A stretch of DNA of 64,000 nucleotides, taken from positions 5,590,806 through 5,654,805 of the forward strand of contig NC_063437.1 in NCBI RefSeq assembly GCF_020379485.1. The letters are read 5' to 3'. The stretch is from Brassica napus. Its lineage: Eukaryota; Streptophyta; Magnoliopsida; Brassicales; Brassicaceae. Made by a program: the position numbers and the translations under genes. The notes below the pieces were generated by a model that searched no databases, was not told the origin of the DNA, and worked only from the letters and a program-made list of their open reading frames with translations. The stretch's first letter is position 1, and each line of letters opens with the position of its first letter. Below are positions 1 through 11,321 of the stretch, one piece after another.

Positions 1-309
1 AAGTGCATAAGTAACAAAGTAGAACGATATACTTGCTCGCTGATGTTGATTGTCGATCGACATGTGTGAGTGTTCATCGGTTGATTCTGGTGTGGTACTG
101 TCGATCGATGTCGATCTGGTCTCATCGGTCGATAGACTGGGCAATCGTCTCCTCGGGTCTATTTTTGTTTTTTTTTTGACCTACAATAAATTAAATGCGG
201 AAATAAATAACAATTTCGAAATAAAACTAAGTAAAATTACCTAATAATGGGTTGCCTCCCACTCAGTGTTTTGTTATAGTTATTTAGCTTGACTTTGGAA
301 GTGGGTTGG

Positions 310-1643
310 CTAGTAAGGAGGTGGATGCCTACTTGTTGGGAAACAAGTGTTTACATTTTCTTTGCTCATCTGAAACCAAGTACCAATGAAGCTTCTTATG
401 GCCTCATCTCCTCTGATCAACTGATTTTTCAGTATCTCCTTATCAACCCCTATGACATGCATCATATTCTGAAGGTTGTTGATGATCCACTGGTGCATTC
501 CAAGTCTGGACATAGTTGTCTCACCAAGGTTCTCCAATCTTTGGGAATAGTCTTCTCGCATCAAGTCTTGAGAAAAATTAATCGCATCAAGCTTGTCTTC
601 TAACAACTTCACTATGACCAGCCATTTCTTCAGATATCCATATCCACCGTCGATCGATAGTCGAGTAAGACCGTTGATCGATGCTTTAGATTGGATTGCA
701 TTCTGTCTCCGGTTCATGTTCATCTCCTCTTTCAGTTCATCCATGCGTGTAGTCAACCTCTAAATGTTGTCATTATGTGGATAGTAGAAATCATCAAGCC
801 TCTTGTATGTATCATCTAGTGACATCTCACGGGCTCTATAGATACCATGTACTATATCATCTATATCTGCTCTGATGTAGCTTCTTAGCTTGGGTAAAAT
901 TCCATTGAACTTCTCTGCTTGCTCTGGAAGACAAATACAAGCTGCCTCATACATCGTAGCTCTTTCCAGTATATCTCTGTTGTCTTCCCTTGATACATGA
1001 ATGATTCTTCCATTTGGTGCTCGTGCTTATCCATACTCATCTCTGTATACACCATATTCATCCTTCTTTTCCAAATGGAATTCTCTTTTCCTTTCGGAAT
1101 CGTAGGTTCTCTGTCCAAACTCGTACCATTTGTCGATCGATGGCATACCGCTGTTGTCGATCGATGCCGAATCTGTTCCTCTAGCGTCTGGCTCTTTTCC
1201 GTGATGAGTATCGATCGATATCCTGATATTTTCGTCGATTGATGTTTCCCCTCCTGTTTCATGGGAACGCATGAGAACTCTTTTTCTTCCATGGCAAGAC
1301 CACGATACTCAATAGTAGCTTTTTCTTTGTAGTCCTCATCATACTCATCAGGTTCCATTGCACTCATCTTTCGCTTTGAAGGTGTAGAAGTGTGAAACCC
1401 GAAGTTAGGTTGGTAGTAATTATTCTCCCAACTGTCGATAGATCCTTCTTGAAAATCATCTATCTCATTCGCATGGTCACTGTCGATCAGTGTTTCCAAC
1501 TCATTGTCGATCGTTGCTGCAAGCTTATCGTCGATCGATCTCTCAGGTTGAGTGGCGATCGATGCTTCAATCTCTGTTTCCTCATCATCTTCATGATCAC
1601 AGTGGCAAACTGCAATGAATCCAGGATTGTCTCCAATCTCCAT
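310..1643 (-). pseudogene. Broken antisense ORF of a Ty3/gypsy retroelement, rich in S-I-D triplets
   Basis: Read on the minus strand, three open segments (1643-885, 954-760, 756-310) form one decayed coding region. The first segment repeats Ser-Ile-Asp (for example SIDDKLAATIDNELE), an Asp/Glu-rich style I know from Brassica retroelement proteins. A shift near 950 moves the frame. The second segment (CLPEQAEKF, LDDFYYPHNDN) and third (TTRMDELKEEM) share a frame and are split only by a TAG at 760-762. More S-I-D-like codons lie at 50-130. The neighbouring LTR at 3500-4483 runs on the plus strand, so this ORF is antisense to that element. Tat-lineage gypsy elements are known to carry an antisense ORF between pol and the 3' LTR; assignment to that class is inference. 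It is not an intact gene. Confidence 0.6.
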
Positions 1644-1815
1644 GTAGCATGTTTAAGAGCATCAGGCACAGCTTGTTGGTCTGCATGTCGCATAGTGCTC
1701 CTACAGTATAATCCTTTGTCTCATCTTCTCTCTGACCTGGTGGAACATTCTCCTAATATCCTCTTCAGTTTCCTTGGTCTCTCTGAAGAACATCCACAAC
1801 ATGTGGGTCAAGTGG

Positions 1816-1867
1816 GTTGTCGTTTTATACAATCAATTCGAATTTCATACGAGATAACGAGTTCTTA
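1816..1867 (-). repeat. 51-bp block inversely repeated at 3505-3555
   Basis: The stretch from GTTGTCGTTTTATACAATCA to GATAACGAGTTCTTA reappears as its reverse complement at 3505-3555 with about two mismatches. The flanks on both sides do not match. The 3505 copy lies inside or just before the LTR that ends at 4483. This may be a short conserved piece of related LTRs in opposite orientation, left by nesting. Confidence 0.6.
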
Positions 1868-2190
1868 TGGCCACAAAACGCGTGCTCGAAACGATGTCTA
1901 GAAATACGAAAGACAAAATCGCAGTTCGCAACAACGCTGGTAAAACAACTCCATCAGCCACTGTGCCTATGGCCAACGCTTACGCAAACGCCACAGTTCC
2001 TGAGAAAATCAAAAACCTAGTTGTGATTTCTCCGTCTAAACCGAAAGGGCAACGATAAAATCTATCAAACCCCGCAAAACTTGTCTCGTTACCGAGTTGG
2101 AGAAATCTCAACACGTAAGGGTTTGACCAAAAGACGTTTTCCGAAAACTTTTTGGAAAAATAAAACTTGCTCTCCCGAATCCGCGGAAAA

Positions 2191-2531
2191 ACCCTAGGTT
2201 AATCGCGGACAAAGGAAGCACAGCCAATCAGGTACATAACTCACTGATGTACTTCTTCTGAATATCTTTCGGAAAACCCTAGGTTAATCGTGAAAAAAGT
2301 AAGCACAGCCAATCGGATACATAACTCACCGCTGTACTTCTTCCAAATATCTTTTGGAAAAACCCTAGGTTAATCGTGGAAAAAGGAAGCACAGCCAATC
2401 GGGTGCATAAGTCACCGTTGTACTTCTTCCGAATATCTTTCGAAAAACTCTAGGTTAATTGTGGAAAATGGAAGCACAAGTAATCGGTTACGAATCCCCC
2501 ATGGATGTATTTCCTCCGAATAAATTTCGGA
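2191..2531. repeat. Tandem repeat, unit 85-86 bp, four copies
   Basis: The landmark ACCCTAGGTTAATCG occurs at 2191, 2276 and 2362 and, slightly changed, at 2447, giving a period of 85, 86 and 85 bp. Each unit also contains GGAAGCACAGCCAATC and GTACTTCTTCC. The array sits upstream of the gypsy LTR that ends at 4483 and may be part of that LTR or of its leader region. Confidence 0.85.
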
Positions 2532-2869
2532 GAAATTAAATTGATTTCAGAAAAATCACCTGAAGCCTAAAACGGCTGACAAAGACAAACATGGCAAAAC
2601 GAGAGATCACATCTCTCACGGCTAAAACATTTTATGAAACCTAAAATTTCGTGAAAGTTCAAGTGTCGCTTCAATAGTACATATTCCTTGAATTGTCAAT
2701 GTTTGCCGCCTAAATCTTACTTCGAAAAAAATTACTCGAAACTTCCACGGATCAATCCCACGGAAAAGAGAGAAACTTCTGATTAAGTTTGGTCGCAATA
2801 ATTAACCTCGTCACGGCTCTCGTACAGCCAAAACATGAAAACATCTTTACGGAACAAATCTCGTAAAAA

Positions 2870-3150
2870 TTATGCTCGATGACATCTTGCGAAATAACAC
2901 TTGCTCGACAACATTTTACGAAACAACTTTCGTAAAATTAAAATCGATAACATTTTGCAGAATAACTTTCGTAAAATTAAATTTGATATTATTTTTCGGA
3001 AAAACTTTCGTAAAATTAAAGTTGGCAACGTTTTATGAAGCAGCTTTCGTAAAATTAAACTCGACATTATTTTACGAGACATTATTCGTAGAGTTAAACA
3101 TGGTTGTATTTTATGATACAATTTTCGTAGAATAAGTTTGACAACGTTTT
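2870..3150. repeat. Minisatellite, unit 39 bp, about seven copies
   Basis: TTTCGTAAAATTAAA recurs at 2928, 2967, 3006 and 3045, and in changed form at 3084 and 3123, always 39 bp apart. Because 39 is divisible by three, both strands show spurious open frames with 13-residue periodicity. It belongs to the gypsy repeat block ending at 4483. Confidence 0.85.
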
Positions 3151-3294
3151 CGAAACGATTCTTGTATATAAAACTCAAAATGATTCGACAACCTTCGAAA
3201 ATCTAACAACGAACGTAGAAAAAGACTATCGGATAAGGAAAGAGATGGAGCAAAATCCGAAAATCAAAATTCGCTTATCGCCCCAGTGGCGAGG

Positions 3295-3430
3295 TAGACC
3301 GAACAAGCAGTCCAACTCGCCCGCTCGGCGAGTTGGACCGAACGAGCAATCAAACTCGCCAGCTCGGTGAGTTGGATCTAACGAGCAGTCCAACTCGCCC
3401 GCTCGGCGAGTTGGATCAACTAACCTATCT
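3295..3430. repeat. GC-rich 39-bp repeat, three copies, each a hairpin
   Basis: The unit begins TCCAACTCGCC at 3311, with copies at 3350 and 3389 (period 39 bp) and a degenerate partial copy before. In units one and three, CCAACTCGCC and GGCGAGTTGG form a perfect 10-bp inverted repeat around the 5-nt loop CGCTC. The middle unit has compensating and non-compensating changes. The array stands out because the surroundings are AT-rich. Confidence 0.85.
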
Positions 3431-3499
3431 TCGTCCCGTCCTCGTAGCTCCCTCCTTCGAGATTGGATCGAACTTGCTCTTGTTTCATCTTGATCGTAG

Positions 3500-4483
3500 T
3501 CCGCAAGAACTCGTTATCTCGTATGAAATTCGAATTGATCGTATAAAACGGCAACGGTTATCTAAACACCTTGAACTGCCTCCACTATACGAGAAATTCG
3601 AACTTTCTTCGGAATCCATGGCGTTTCGGAAACGTTCTTTCGATAAATCGTAAAAACGCTTGTCGGAAAACGGCCCAAAAGGGTCCAGAAGGCGGCTAAA
3701 AGCCCACTCACGTTTTTTTACGAAATGAACCCAATCGTTATGACGGTTTATCTTTTATTCTGCAAGAGAAGATAAAAGTCAAGTTTGGAGGATAAATGGA
3801 AAATTTCCAAAGATAAACACGAAGATCGAAGGAAAATGGAATATTTCCGCGAAGCGATAAACTCGACCGAGGGCAGCAAGAGAAAGAGCAAACCGCCTCT
3901 AGGAGGAGTATATAAGGTCGTCAAAGTTGAAGAGGCAAAGGACCAATTTTTTTTACTCCTAGAACTCTCTGCACTTAGAATTTTTAGGCATTATTCTTGA
4001 CATGTTCTATTTCTATGACTAGCACTCAATTACTAGACGAACTCGCAAAGGAGGCTCGATCTCTTGTTCTACTCTTTCAATCAAACTACGTTAGGCTTGA
4101 TCCTCGAAAGGGGTACGTAGGCAGTTTTCATAAGGTTCAGTCTGAATTCAATCAAAACCTTTTTCGTATCTTCTTCATTTTATGTTATCGAGCTGCGACT
4201 CAACTAGGTTTAAGATTTTAGGTTGCTAGATTTAAGTAATTCGCTGACGGCTCTTGTGGCCGAAGCTTTTATAATCTATTGTTATGATCGCAACGCTCTT
4301 ACGCGGATTCGGAATAAAATCTACTTTTTCTATGAGCCTGTTTTGTTATATTTTCGTATTTTCCGCATTTGTTTGGTCACTTGTCATTGGCTCTCGTAGA
4401 GAATCCGGGACCTCAGGGAAAGTTTGAGTTCCTTGACTTTCCTCCGATTACGGAAATCGGCGGTCCGAATTTCGGTTCCTACA
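3500..4483 (+). mobile_element. Long terminal repeat of a Ty3/gypsy element (3' or solo LTR)
   Basis: The right edge GGTTCCTACA ends at 4483. The block aligns along most of its length with the inverted complement of 35050-35785. Shared landmarks are GATCGTATAAAAC, GGAAAACGGCCC, AAAAGCCCAC, GATAAACTCGA and a TATA box. No primer-binding site follows 4483, so it is a 3' or solo LTR. The left boundary is not defined: the repeat arrays at 2191-3430 may also belong to it. Confidence 0.7.
3909..3916 (+). promoter_or_regulatory. TATA box of the gypsy LTR
   Basis: TATATAAG preceded by GGAGGAG. The related LTR at 35050-35921 has its TATA box at the equivalent place on the opposite strand, which supports this orientation and use as the U3/R promoter. 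Confidence 0.5.
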
Positions 4484-5287
4484 CTCTAGATCTTAGTATT
4501 ACAAGCCACCCTGGTATAGAAATCTGTAAACAGCCCTGGCAATCCTAATCAATTATCAGTTTGACATTAAGCTCACGAAATCTCTAAATCTAACAAGATG
4601 AGTATTTAGACATAGAAACAATAACACAAATCATAGTATGAATAGATAATAGAATAAGAAATCAATGACAAAAACTAATGGACTTCCAGATCAACTCTGA
4701 AGGAGCTCTAATCTATCTTTCCAACCTTAACACTAAGAATAAAATAAAGTGTGTAAAGCGTAGCTGCCAACAACGACTTAGAAAACTATAAATATTAGGT
4801 ATTAAGTCGGTCAGGGGTAATTTTGTAATTTGTGGTGACTTCTGGCCCCACTCGGTCTTGAAATAGACTCGGCACGTCTTCTCGTATCAGTGTCGAGCGA
4901 AACCAAGGTATTAGTGTTGATCGCCACTCTCCTTCACAACTTCGACAGTTTCCTCTCGTGAGTCAGAAAGAGCACTCTTCAGTGAAATGATCATAACTTT
5001 AGATCTACAGTCAGATGGACCTCAAACATGTGGCATTGGAAGACTAACTTAAAGCTCTATCTTGTGTAAAGACATGTGCTCAATCTCACTGTTGGATAGT
5101 CTTTATCCATATATAAATGCATGACACGTTTGTGCAGTTTTGCACCTTAAATAACTCCAAAATCACCAAAGTTCTCTAAAACACACTTGAACCTGAAAAG
5201 ACTCTAAAACAGACTCCAAACACATGTAATAGACTCTTAATAGGAAATATACCATGGTTTAATTGTGGTAAAATTCATGGTATATCA
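4484..5287. mobile_element. Probable second LTR or LTR-like block, Athila type
   Basis: The segment lies directly against the LTR edge at 4483 and ends at a possible terminus TGGTATATCA (5287). Read on the minus strand it would begin TGATATACCATG, a start I associate with Athila-like LTRs in crucifers. It has no open reading frame and holds a TATA-like CCATATATAAATG near 5107-5119. Orientation and left end are uncertain. Confidence 0.35.
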
Positions 5288-5344
5288 GATACGCTTGAAA
5301 ATATGGAACTTTCTGACCTTCAAATCAGACCGTCAAAATAACAT

Positions 5345-5755
5345 TTGACAGGTTTCAACGGTGCATCACAATAATCTGTTGGAACTGTGAGACCTTCGAC
5401 CTATGTCGACGGACTTATGATGGATGCCAAATTCACGACTATTGATTCCCATGATATCTACAACATCATCCTTGGAAGACCTTGGATCTATGTCATGCTA
5501 GGTGTCCCATCAACATATCACTAATACCTCAAATTTATGACCTCTAAAAGAGTTACAACTATCCACGTGAGCCAAATGGTTACCAAATTATGTTACATAA
5601 GCAAAACCAGTGTTTTCGGACTAAGAATTAGCAGTTACATAGCTGGGCCGATAAGATTAATAAATTTATCGACGTGTCAGGGTTTTGACACTGATTGTAA
5701 GGATTTAATCTGGATGATTCAAGATCTAGGACATGGCCGAACTTTTACACTGTAA
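5345..5755 (+). pseudogene. Ty3/gypsy pol fragment, end of the protease region
   Basis: Plus-strand translation gives TGFNGA, then FTTIDSHDIYNIILGRPWIY, then a V-P-S-T-Y-H stretch and SKRVTTIH. This follows the conserved order at the end of the gypsy aspartic protease and its linker to reverse transcriptase (family pattern I-L-G-R-x-W followed by P-S-T-x-H). Two in-frame TAA stops at 5372-5374 and 5522-5524 break it. After about 5600 the resemblance fades. It is a relic of a separate element from the LTR to its left. Confidence 0.65.
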
Positions 5756-5759
5756 TGAA

Positions 5760-6180
5760 GGAATTGTTAAGACTGAAGAATAGATTCTTTGTTTTCTCGA
5801 TTGTTTTTATTCCTCGTTCTAAAAATATATTGTTTGATTCATTAACTAAGATAGTAAGATTCTTTCACATGGATTTGTATTACATTGGTTGTTTTGTTCC
5901 GGTCTGATTTCTCAGACCACTTCAAATTTGAGTAATATAATAGTCGTATCGATAAAAAGCTATACATTGGGCTTTTCAATTTAAAGGTTATGGAGGTTGA
6001 AATTGATTAACATGTATTTTTCTTTAAAATAATATTTTAAAAATATTACTCAATATATGTTACATATGTATTATCAAAAGTGTCATTTATGAACTTTTTA
6101 TGTGCATTAAAAAAATATTTTATTTTTATTCACACATTAAATAATCTATTTCTAATTAATATATTAAAATAGTAGAGATT
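5760..6180. other. AT-rich intergenic stretch, nothing recognised
   Basis: No open frame of note, no terminal repeats and no RNA gene seen between the pol relic and the SINE-like sequence. Confidence 0.5.
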
Positions 6181-6186
6181 TTAGAA

Positions 6187-6505
6187 GCATTGTATCCTAG
6201 TGGTTAAGGTTTAAAGGCTTCTATATCTAGGTATGAGGTTCGAATCTTAGTGTATGCAATTTTTTGCAGATTGTACATTATATGAGGTCCAGGTTTCAAT
6301 TCTCAGAGAACTCGATTTATCTATCTATATTACGCAGACTACAGAAGAAAGGCTTACAAGAGATATTCAACATGGTGAAACTAAATCTGGTTAGGCGTGA
6401 ATCTTCATAAGACGGCTCAGGGGATGCAATTATGCGTATATCCTCATAAGGCATGTAGTATTATCGGTTGTCTAATCGTCTATGTAATATTTCTCATAAT
6501 TGTAA
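6187..6505 (+). mobile_element. tRNA-derived SINE-like sequence
   Basis: An A-box-like CCTAGTGGTTAAGG (6196-6209) and a B-box-like GGTTCGAATCT (6237-6247) lie about 40 bp apart, as in the internal polymerase III promoter of tRNA-derived SINEs. The flanks do not fold into a tRNA, and an unrelated body follows to about 6500. I recall this sequence type as common in Brassica genomes. No flanking duplication was found. Confidence 0.5.
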
Positions 6506-7937
6506 TCTCCTATATATTAAAAGAAAAACATTGTCATTTAATGCATTCACACTATATTAGACACGTGGCTGACTCACATCGACTGAAAACTTCACCAAAG
6601 ATAACTTAATGTGTTCACACTAAATTTTTTTTATCAGTTCATTTTTGTTCATGCATTTTTAATATTTGTATTAGTGAACTGAAATTCTCTCTGTACTGAA
6701 ATTCTCTGAACAATTACTGAATAATATCATTTTGAAAGAAAAAAGTTACAAAATCATTAAGATTCGCATCAACTAAAATGTCGGAATGAGGATGTTTTTA
6801 AAAATTGAAAGTTCTGTATCTTGCCGAACTTATTCATGGTTGAGGTTTCTGTACACGAAGACAATAAATAATTGTAATTGGTTTTGAATTAAGAAAATTG
6901 AGGTAAAAAAACATATCACACAGAGCCGGATCTTTAGTTAAGCCAAATATTACTTTTTTATGAATTTTTCATATCATACAAAGAATTAGAAACATAATCA
7001 GATTGCTAGAAAAAATAGAAATCATAAAAGCTTTAATTGAAAAAAATTTCATGAAATCGATTGAAAAACATAATTCAGGTGCCGACTGAAGAGATCAAAT
7101 TATTTTCTAAGCAACTCTTACATTTTTCACTCGATTGTATCCTATACTTATTATATTTACCAAGATTTTTTTTTATAAACATACATGTTATTAGTTATAG
7201 ACTACGTCAATTTTGCAATATGCCTAACAATATTGACACGACGTCCAACTATTTCTATTGGTATTCTTAAAGTATGGTCAAATAGTAATGTATGTTAAAT
7301 AAGTCCACATTTTTTTTTTTCTTTATATTATTAGAAGAAAGTAAGTCTGGGTAAAATATATGGATCCGAAGAACCAAACTAGATTTGAAAGTAATACTAA
7401 ACATAAACTAAAATTAATTTAGTACTCATATGGATCTAAAAGTTTAATATCGAGATAACCAGATCCAAATCTGATCCCAAAATGTTAATTACTAATTTAA
7501 ATTTTATATATATTAGATATTCAAAAATATGAAAATAACTCAAAATTATCATCATAGGAACACGTAAATATCTAAAATAACATAAATGTTCAAATACTGA
7601 AAATAGTTTTTTATTCTCCATCAAACTGTTTAAATTGAACTATTTTTATGTAAATTTAAATATTTAGTCTCAAATTATTCAAATTTTTATGTTTTATATT
7701 ATTTTATTTTTGGATTTTGAGAATTTAAGTATATTTGTATTTTTATTTTAAAAAATACGTAACTAAAATGGATACCCGAACTTGAATCTGAACCGAACCC
7801 GCAATGATCAACTGAATCCGAATGGATACATGAATGTCCATCCTTAGAAAAAGATATATAACAAATCTTTTAATACAGCATACGATAAATAATTAATAAA
7901 CTATTTCACTCCACGCACGGCGCAGATTACTACCTAG
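6506..7937 (+). mobile_element. Helitron, non-autonomous
   Basis: It starts TCTCCTATATATTAAAAG after host A (6505), the usual crucifer Helitron 5' end, and finishes CCTAG followed by host T (7938). The 3' GC-rich hairpin is decayed (CCACGCACGGCGCAG). No target duplication is expected for Helitrons. It contains no Rep/helicase frame, only AT-rich filler of 1.4 kb. Confidence 0.65.
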
Positions 7938-9060
7938 TGTCTTAATAAATTAGCATTAAAATAGTAGGGATAAAACTGAATTTTCATCTAAATTTTGCAT
8001 TAAATATATATAAAATGACATTCTTTGTAAAATTATAATAAAACTCCAAAACGATGCACTTTCTGAAACATAGAGAATATTTGTTAGGCGTTTATTTGGG
8101 AAACCATCTAAGCAAGTTTTAAGGTGTGTTTATCTTCTCTAATGTTTTAACGTTTTGAAAATCAATCGTCAGATTGATTTTGTTAGTGTAGTAAACTTGA
8201 TGCTTAGATCCGCCGTTCAAAAACGCGGCCGAGTAGCCGTAAACGCACCCGTCAAAACGCTACTCGGAGGCCAAGCGTTTTGATTTAGTCCAATTCGCTA
8301 TGAAAAATCGGCAAATTAATAATCGGCCGCTTTATCAAATTAGACACTGTTAATCGGATTAATTACCGACTAATTTTAAAATTATAAGAAGTTAGGCCCA
8401 AACAAAGTGGCCCCGGACTTAACTTATACCTGAATTATTTTAACTGAGAGGGAGATCATGCTTATTTATAGTGTTTGCGAACGTCTATTACTTCCTCCAT
8501 GTGATGTTGGATGGTTTAGAAGTTACTTGTGTCTTTCATTTAATATCTGGTCGGCTCTTTTTAATAGTTTTGTAAGTGAGTGTTGTTGGCATGGTGGGCT
8601 TTCGATGTTTTATATGTATAGCAACTTGTATATATTTTTCTGTTTAAAAAGGAAATGACAAATGGTTTTTTTTTTCTTAAAAAATAATGATTGCTTAGAA
8701 TTTGCCATTAAAACTTTTTTTACAAGAAATATGAGTTATTTTTATATTCTATATTACTAAATTTGAATTGTAATAGATATAATTATATTTGTGATCTAAT
8801 TTGGTATGTATTTAAAAATTTATAATTTTAATACCAAAGATATTTTATACATAAAGATGTATTATACATAAGTATTTTGTATTATACATAAAAATAAAGT
8901 ATTATATGTATAAACATACAAAAAATTTCTCTCTGCATACTCTTCGAGTTTTTTCGCTTTTTAAATAAATCTCTAAACCCGGGTGTGCTGCACGCGTAGT
9001 GTCTAACGAGTTTTCGAACATAGCCTATATCTATAAACTTTTTGTCGTTTTGTGGTTGGA
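7938..9060. other. Intergenic repeat debris
   Basis: The stretch 8205-8360 is locally GC-richer, with a motif set (GCGTTTTGATTTAGTCC, AATCGGCCGC) that I associate with dispersed Brassica repeats. A 66-codon open frame at 8458-8658 has no recognisable features. The rest is AT-rich. Confidence 0.35.
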
Positions 9061-9299
9061 CACTTGGCTGATTTACTTCCCTTGATTTTGCGGTGGCCAG
9101 CCAGTCTAGGGTTTAATAATTAGACACGACGACGGCGAATAAATTATAGAACTACTCTTCGAACCAATTTTATCAGAAACAAATGTCCATTGCTCGCAGA
9201 GGGCCCAACGCATATAAGCCACAAAACATATCCATTAATGAAGCAATTATTCTAACAGTTTATTTGAATTTCAGTGTTTCAACCATATCTCACTACAAT

Positions 9300-9371
9300 C
9301 GAGCTGCCATACAACAATTTATTACCAATCTTGGAAACAGCTGCCATACAACAATTTATACCAATCTTGGA
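9300..9371. repeat. Two tandem copies of a ~37-bp unit
   Basis: GCTGCCATACAACAATTTAT followed by ACCAATCTTGGAAA occurs twice in a row with a one-base length difference. It lies in a short open frame (9183-9413) that I do not believe codes. Confidence 0.7.
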
Positions 9372-9614
9372 AATATTTCGTTAAAATTAACAGGAGTCAC
9401 TCACCGATATTAACACGAAACAGAAAAGGGGCACTCACCATTCAAAGCCGATAATTTTGAGAAAAATATGCCAAATTGGGTCAAAAAGGACTGACATCCT
9501 TATAATCTTTCAGTTTAAAAAAAAAAGTTTTAACACTATTGGAAGATCTAGAAGTTTGACCTAATCTAATGGTCAATATTAGGATATATATATTAGAATA
9601 TGAAACTTATACTT

Positions 9615-10910
9615 ATCTATTACTTCATTTGTTTCATATTAAGTGTCGTTTTGAGTTTGTGCACACAAATTAAGAAAATAATTAATTTTTTATATTTTTA
9701 TATATAAAAATATAATTACCTATAAATCTAACCATATTTCAACCAATAAAAAATAATTTTCTGAATAAAATTAATAAATTTTGCTTTGAAAGTCGAAAAC
9801 AACACTTATTTACAAAAATAAAAGATTCACAAAAATCTTTATATTATTTTATTAATAAAATAAGTATAAAATACACAAAATATAAATAATCATTAAGAAA
9901 TTGAGACAAATCACAAAAATTCACAAAAATCAAGAATAAAATTATATGTGGTTTTATAAAAGCGACTAAGAAATGACGTGCATTGAGTGCTATAAACTGG
10001 CTACCCTCAAGCTATCATTAGTATACATTTTTCCCTAACAATCCTAAACTTTTCCAAATCCAACCAACACACGTAGAACATAACAGATTAAAAAATATCC
10101 AAAATAGTAGTCTGGGTTATGATTACTCTGACTTAGATTAGAAAAATATCATTATTTTATATTTATTTTATTAATCATAATCCAGAGACTGTGAATTTTA
10201 AAATATTTAAAATATTTTTTGTGAATTTTAAGATTTTTTTGTGAATTTTATTGACTTTTTATGATTTATTTTCAATTTTTTTATGAATTTTTTATACTTT
10301 TGTATTTTTATATTAATTTTATTAATAAAATAATTAAATTTTTTTTGGTGAATATTTTGATTTTTTGTGAATTTTTAGTATTTTTATGATTTGTTTTGAA
10401 TTTTTTATGAATTTTTATATTTTCTTTATTTTAATATTTATTTTATTAATGAAATATTTTTTTTAAAAAAAAAAAACCGACACATCATCGTTTTTGAACA
10501 GTACCGGTTACCGTTTTGACTTGATGTACAAGTAAGCTAGGTTGGAGGTTTCTTTTGATAAAAGTGTCACTTTGAAGGTTTAAAGTGCTTGTGAAATACT
10601 CTCAAGGTTTAAAGTGTAAGTGGCTGCCACCTTGAAGGTTTTTTATGCAATTTTCCCGTTTTTTTATTGTAAGTAGTTTAAGTAAAATTTGTTTGTTTCA
10701 AAATATAATTAATTTTTATAATTTTAAGTAACTTTTATTTTTATTGGGTATAATGATACCAATCAAATAATATATAATTATTTATGATTGGTTTAACTAA
10801 ACCTAATTTATATATATTAAAATGTTACTTTTGGAAAAAATTAATAACTTTCTTAATATTTGTGCATTTATTTAAAACTACCTACATTAAAAAAACAGAG
10901 GGAGTATATG
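9615..10910. repeat. Cluster of degraded MITE-like inverted repeats
   Basis: Left landmarks such as TTTCATATTAAGTGTCGTTTT (9637) recall mariner-type MITEs; a matching complement fragment lies near 9795. A TTTTTGTGAATTTT-rich block at 10190-10460 is largely the inverse of 9830-9950, with an extra internal duplication. AAACAGAGGGAGTATA near 10895 looks like another MITE right end. The boundaries cannot be resolved by eye. Confidence 0.4.
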
Positions 10911-11179
10911 TTTTTATTACTATTCATACCGTATGTTACTTTTCGAGCCTAAAGTTTTATTTTCTTTAAGTAATTAACTCAAAGACCAAGATAATATTCT
11001 CCAATTAATTCAAACCTCGCAATATTGCTTCCAACTAACTCAATTCCCATGATAATACTTTCAGCTAAAAGTATTCTCGATATGTCTCTACTGAGGACAT
11101 CAACTTATCAGGAAAAAGAAAGTTAAGGGTTTCACCTACGTGTAACATTATAACTTACCACCATCAAGCGTCTCTGCTC

Positions 11180-11190
11180 TATATACATAT
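11180..11190 (+). promoter_or_regulatory. Putative TATA box of the CER26 gene
   Basis: TATATACATAT lies about 140 bp before the ATG. A second TATATATATT at 11223 is closer but leaves a shorter leader. CTACGTGTAAC at 11137-11147 contains an ACGTGT core typical of ABA-response elements. Transcript data are not available here. Confidence 0.35.
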
Positions 11191-11321
11191 ACACAATAGT
11201 CTCATCAGATCCATCACCTATACTATATATATTACACAGCACGAAGAGAGAGAAATGTATACATACATCGAGTAGTTAGTTCAAGATCAAAGATAGAATC
11301 AGCTTAACTCAACTGAGCATC

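Noticed and set aside
2870..3178. Open frames with 13-residue repeats
   Set aside because: By-product of the 39-bp minisatellite, open on both strands.
6187..6260. Possible tRNA gene
   Set aside because: A- and B-box-like words are present, but the sequence does not fold into acceptor and anticodon arms; a tRNA-derived SINE fits better.
8970..9005. Possible Helitron 3' end (CCCGGGTGTGCTGCACGCG then TAG)
   Set aside because: The stem is imperfect, the CTAG is missing and no matching 5' end was found.
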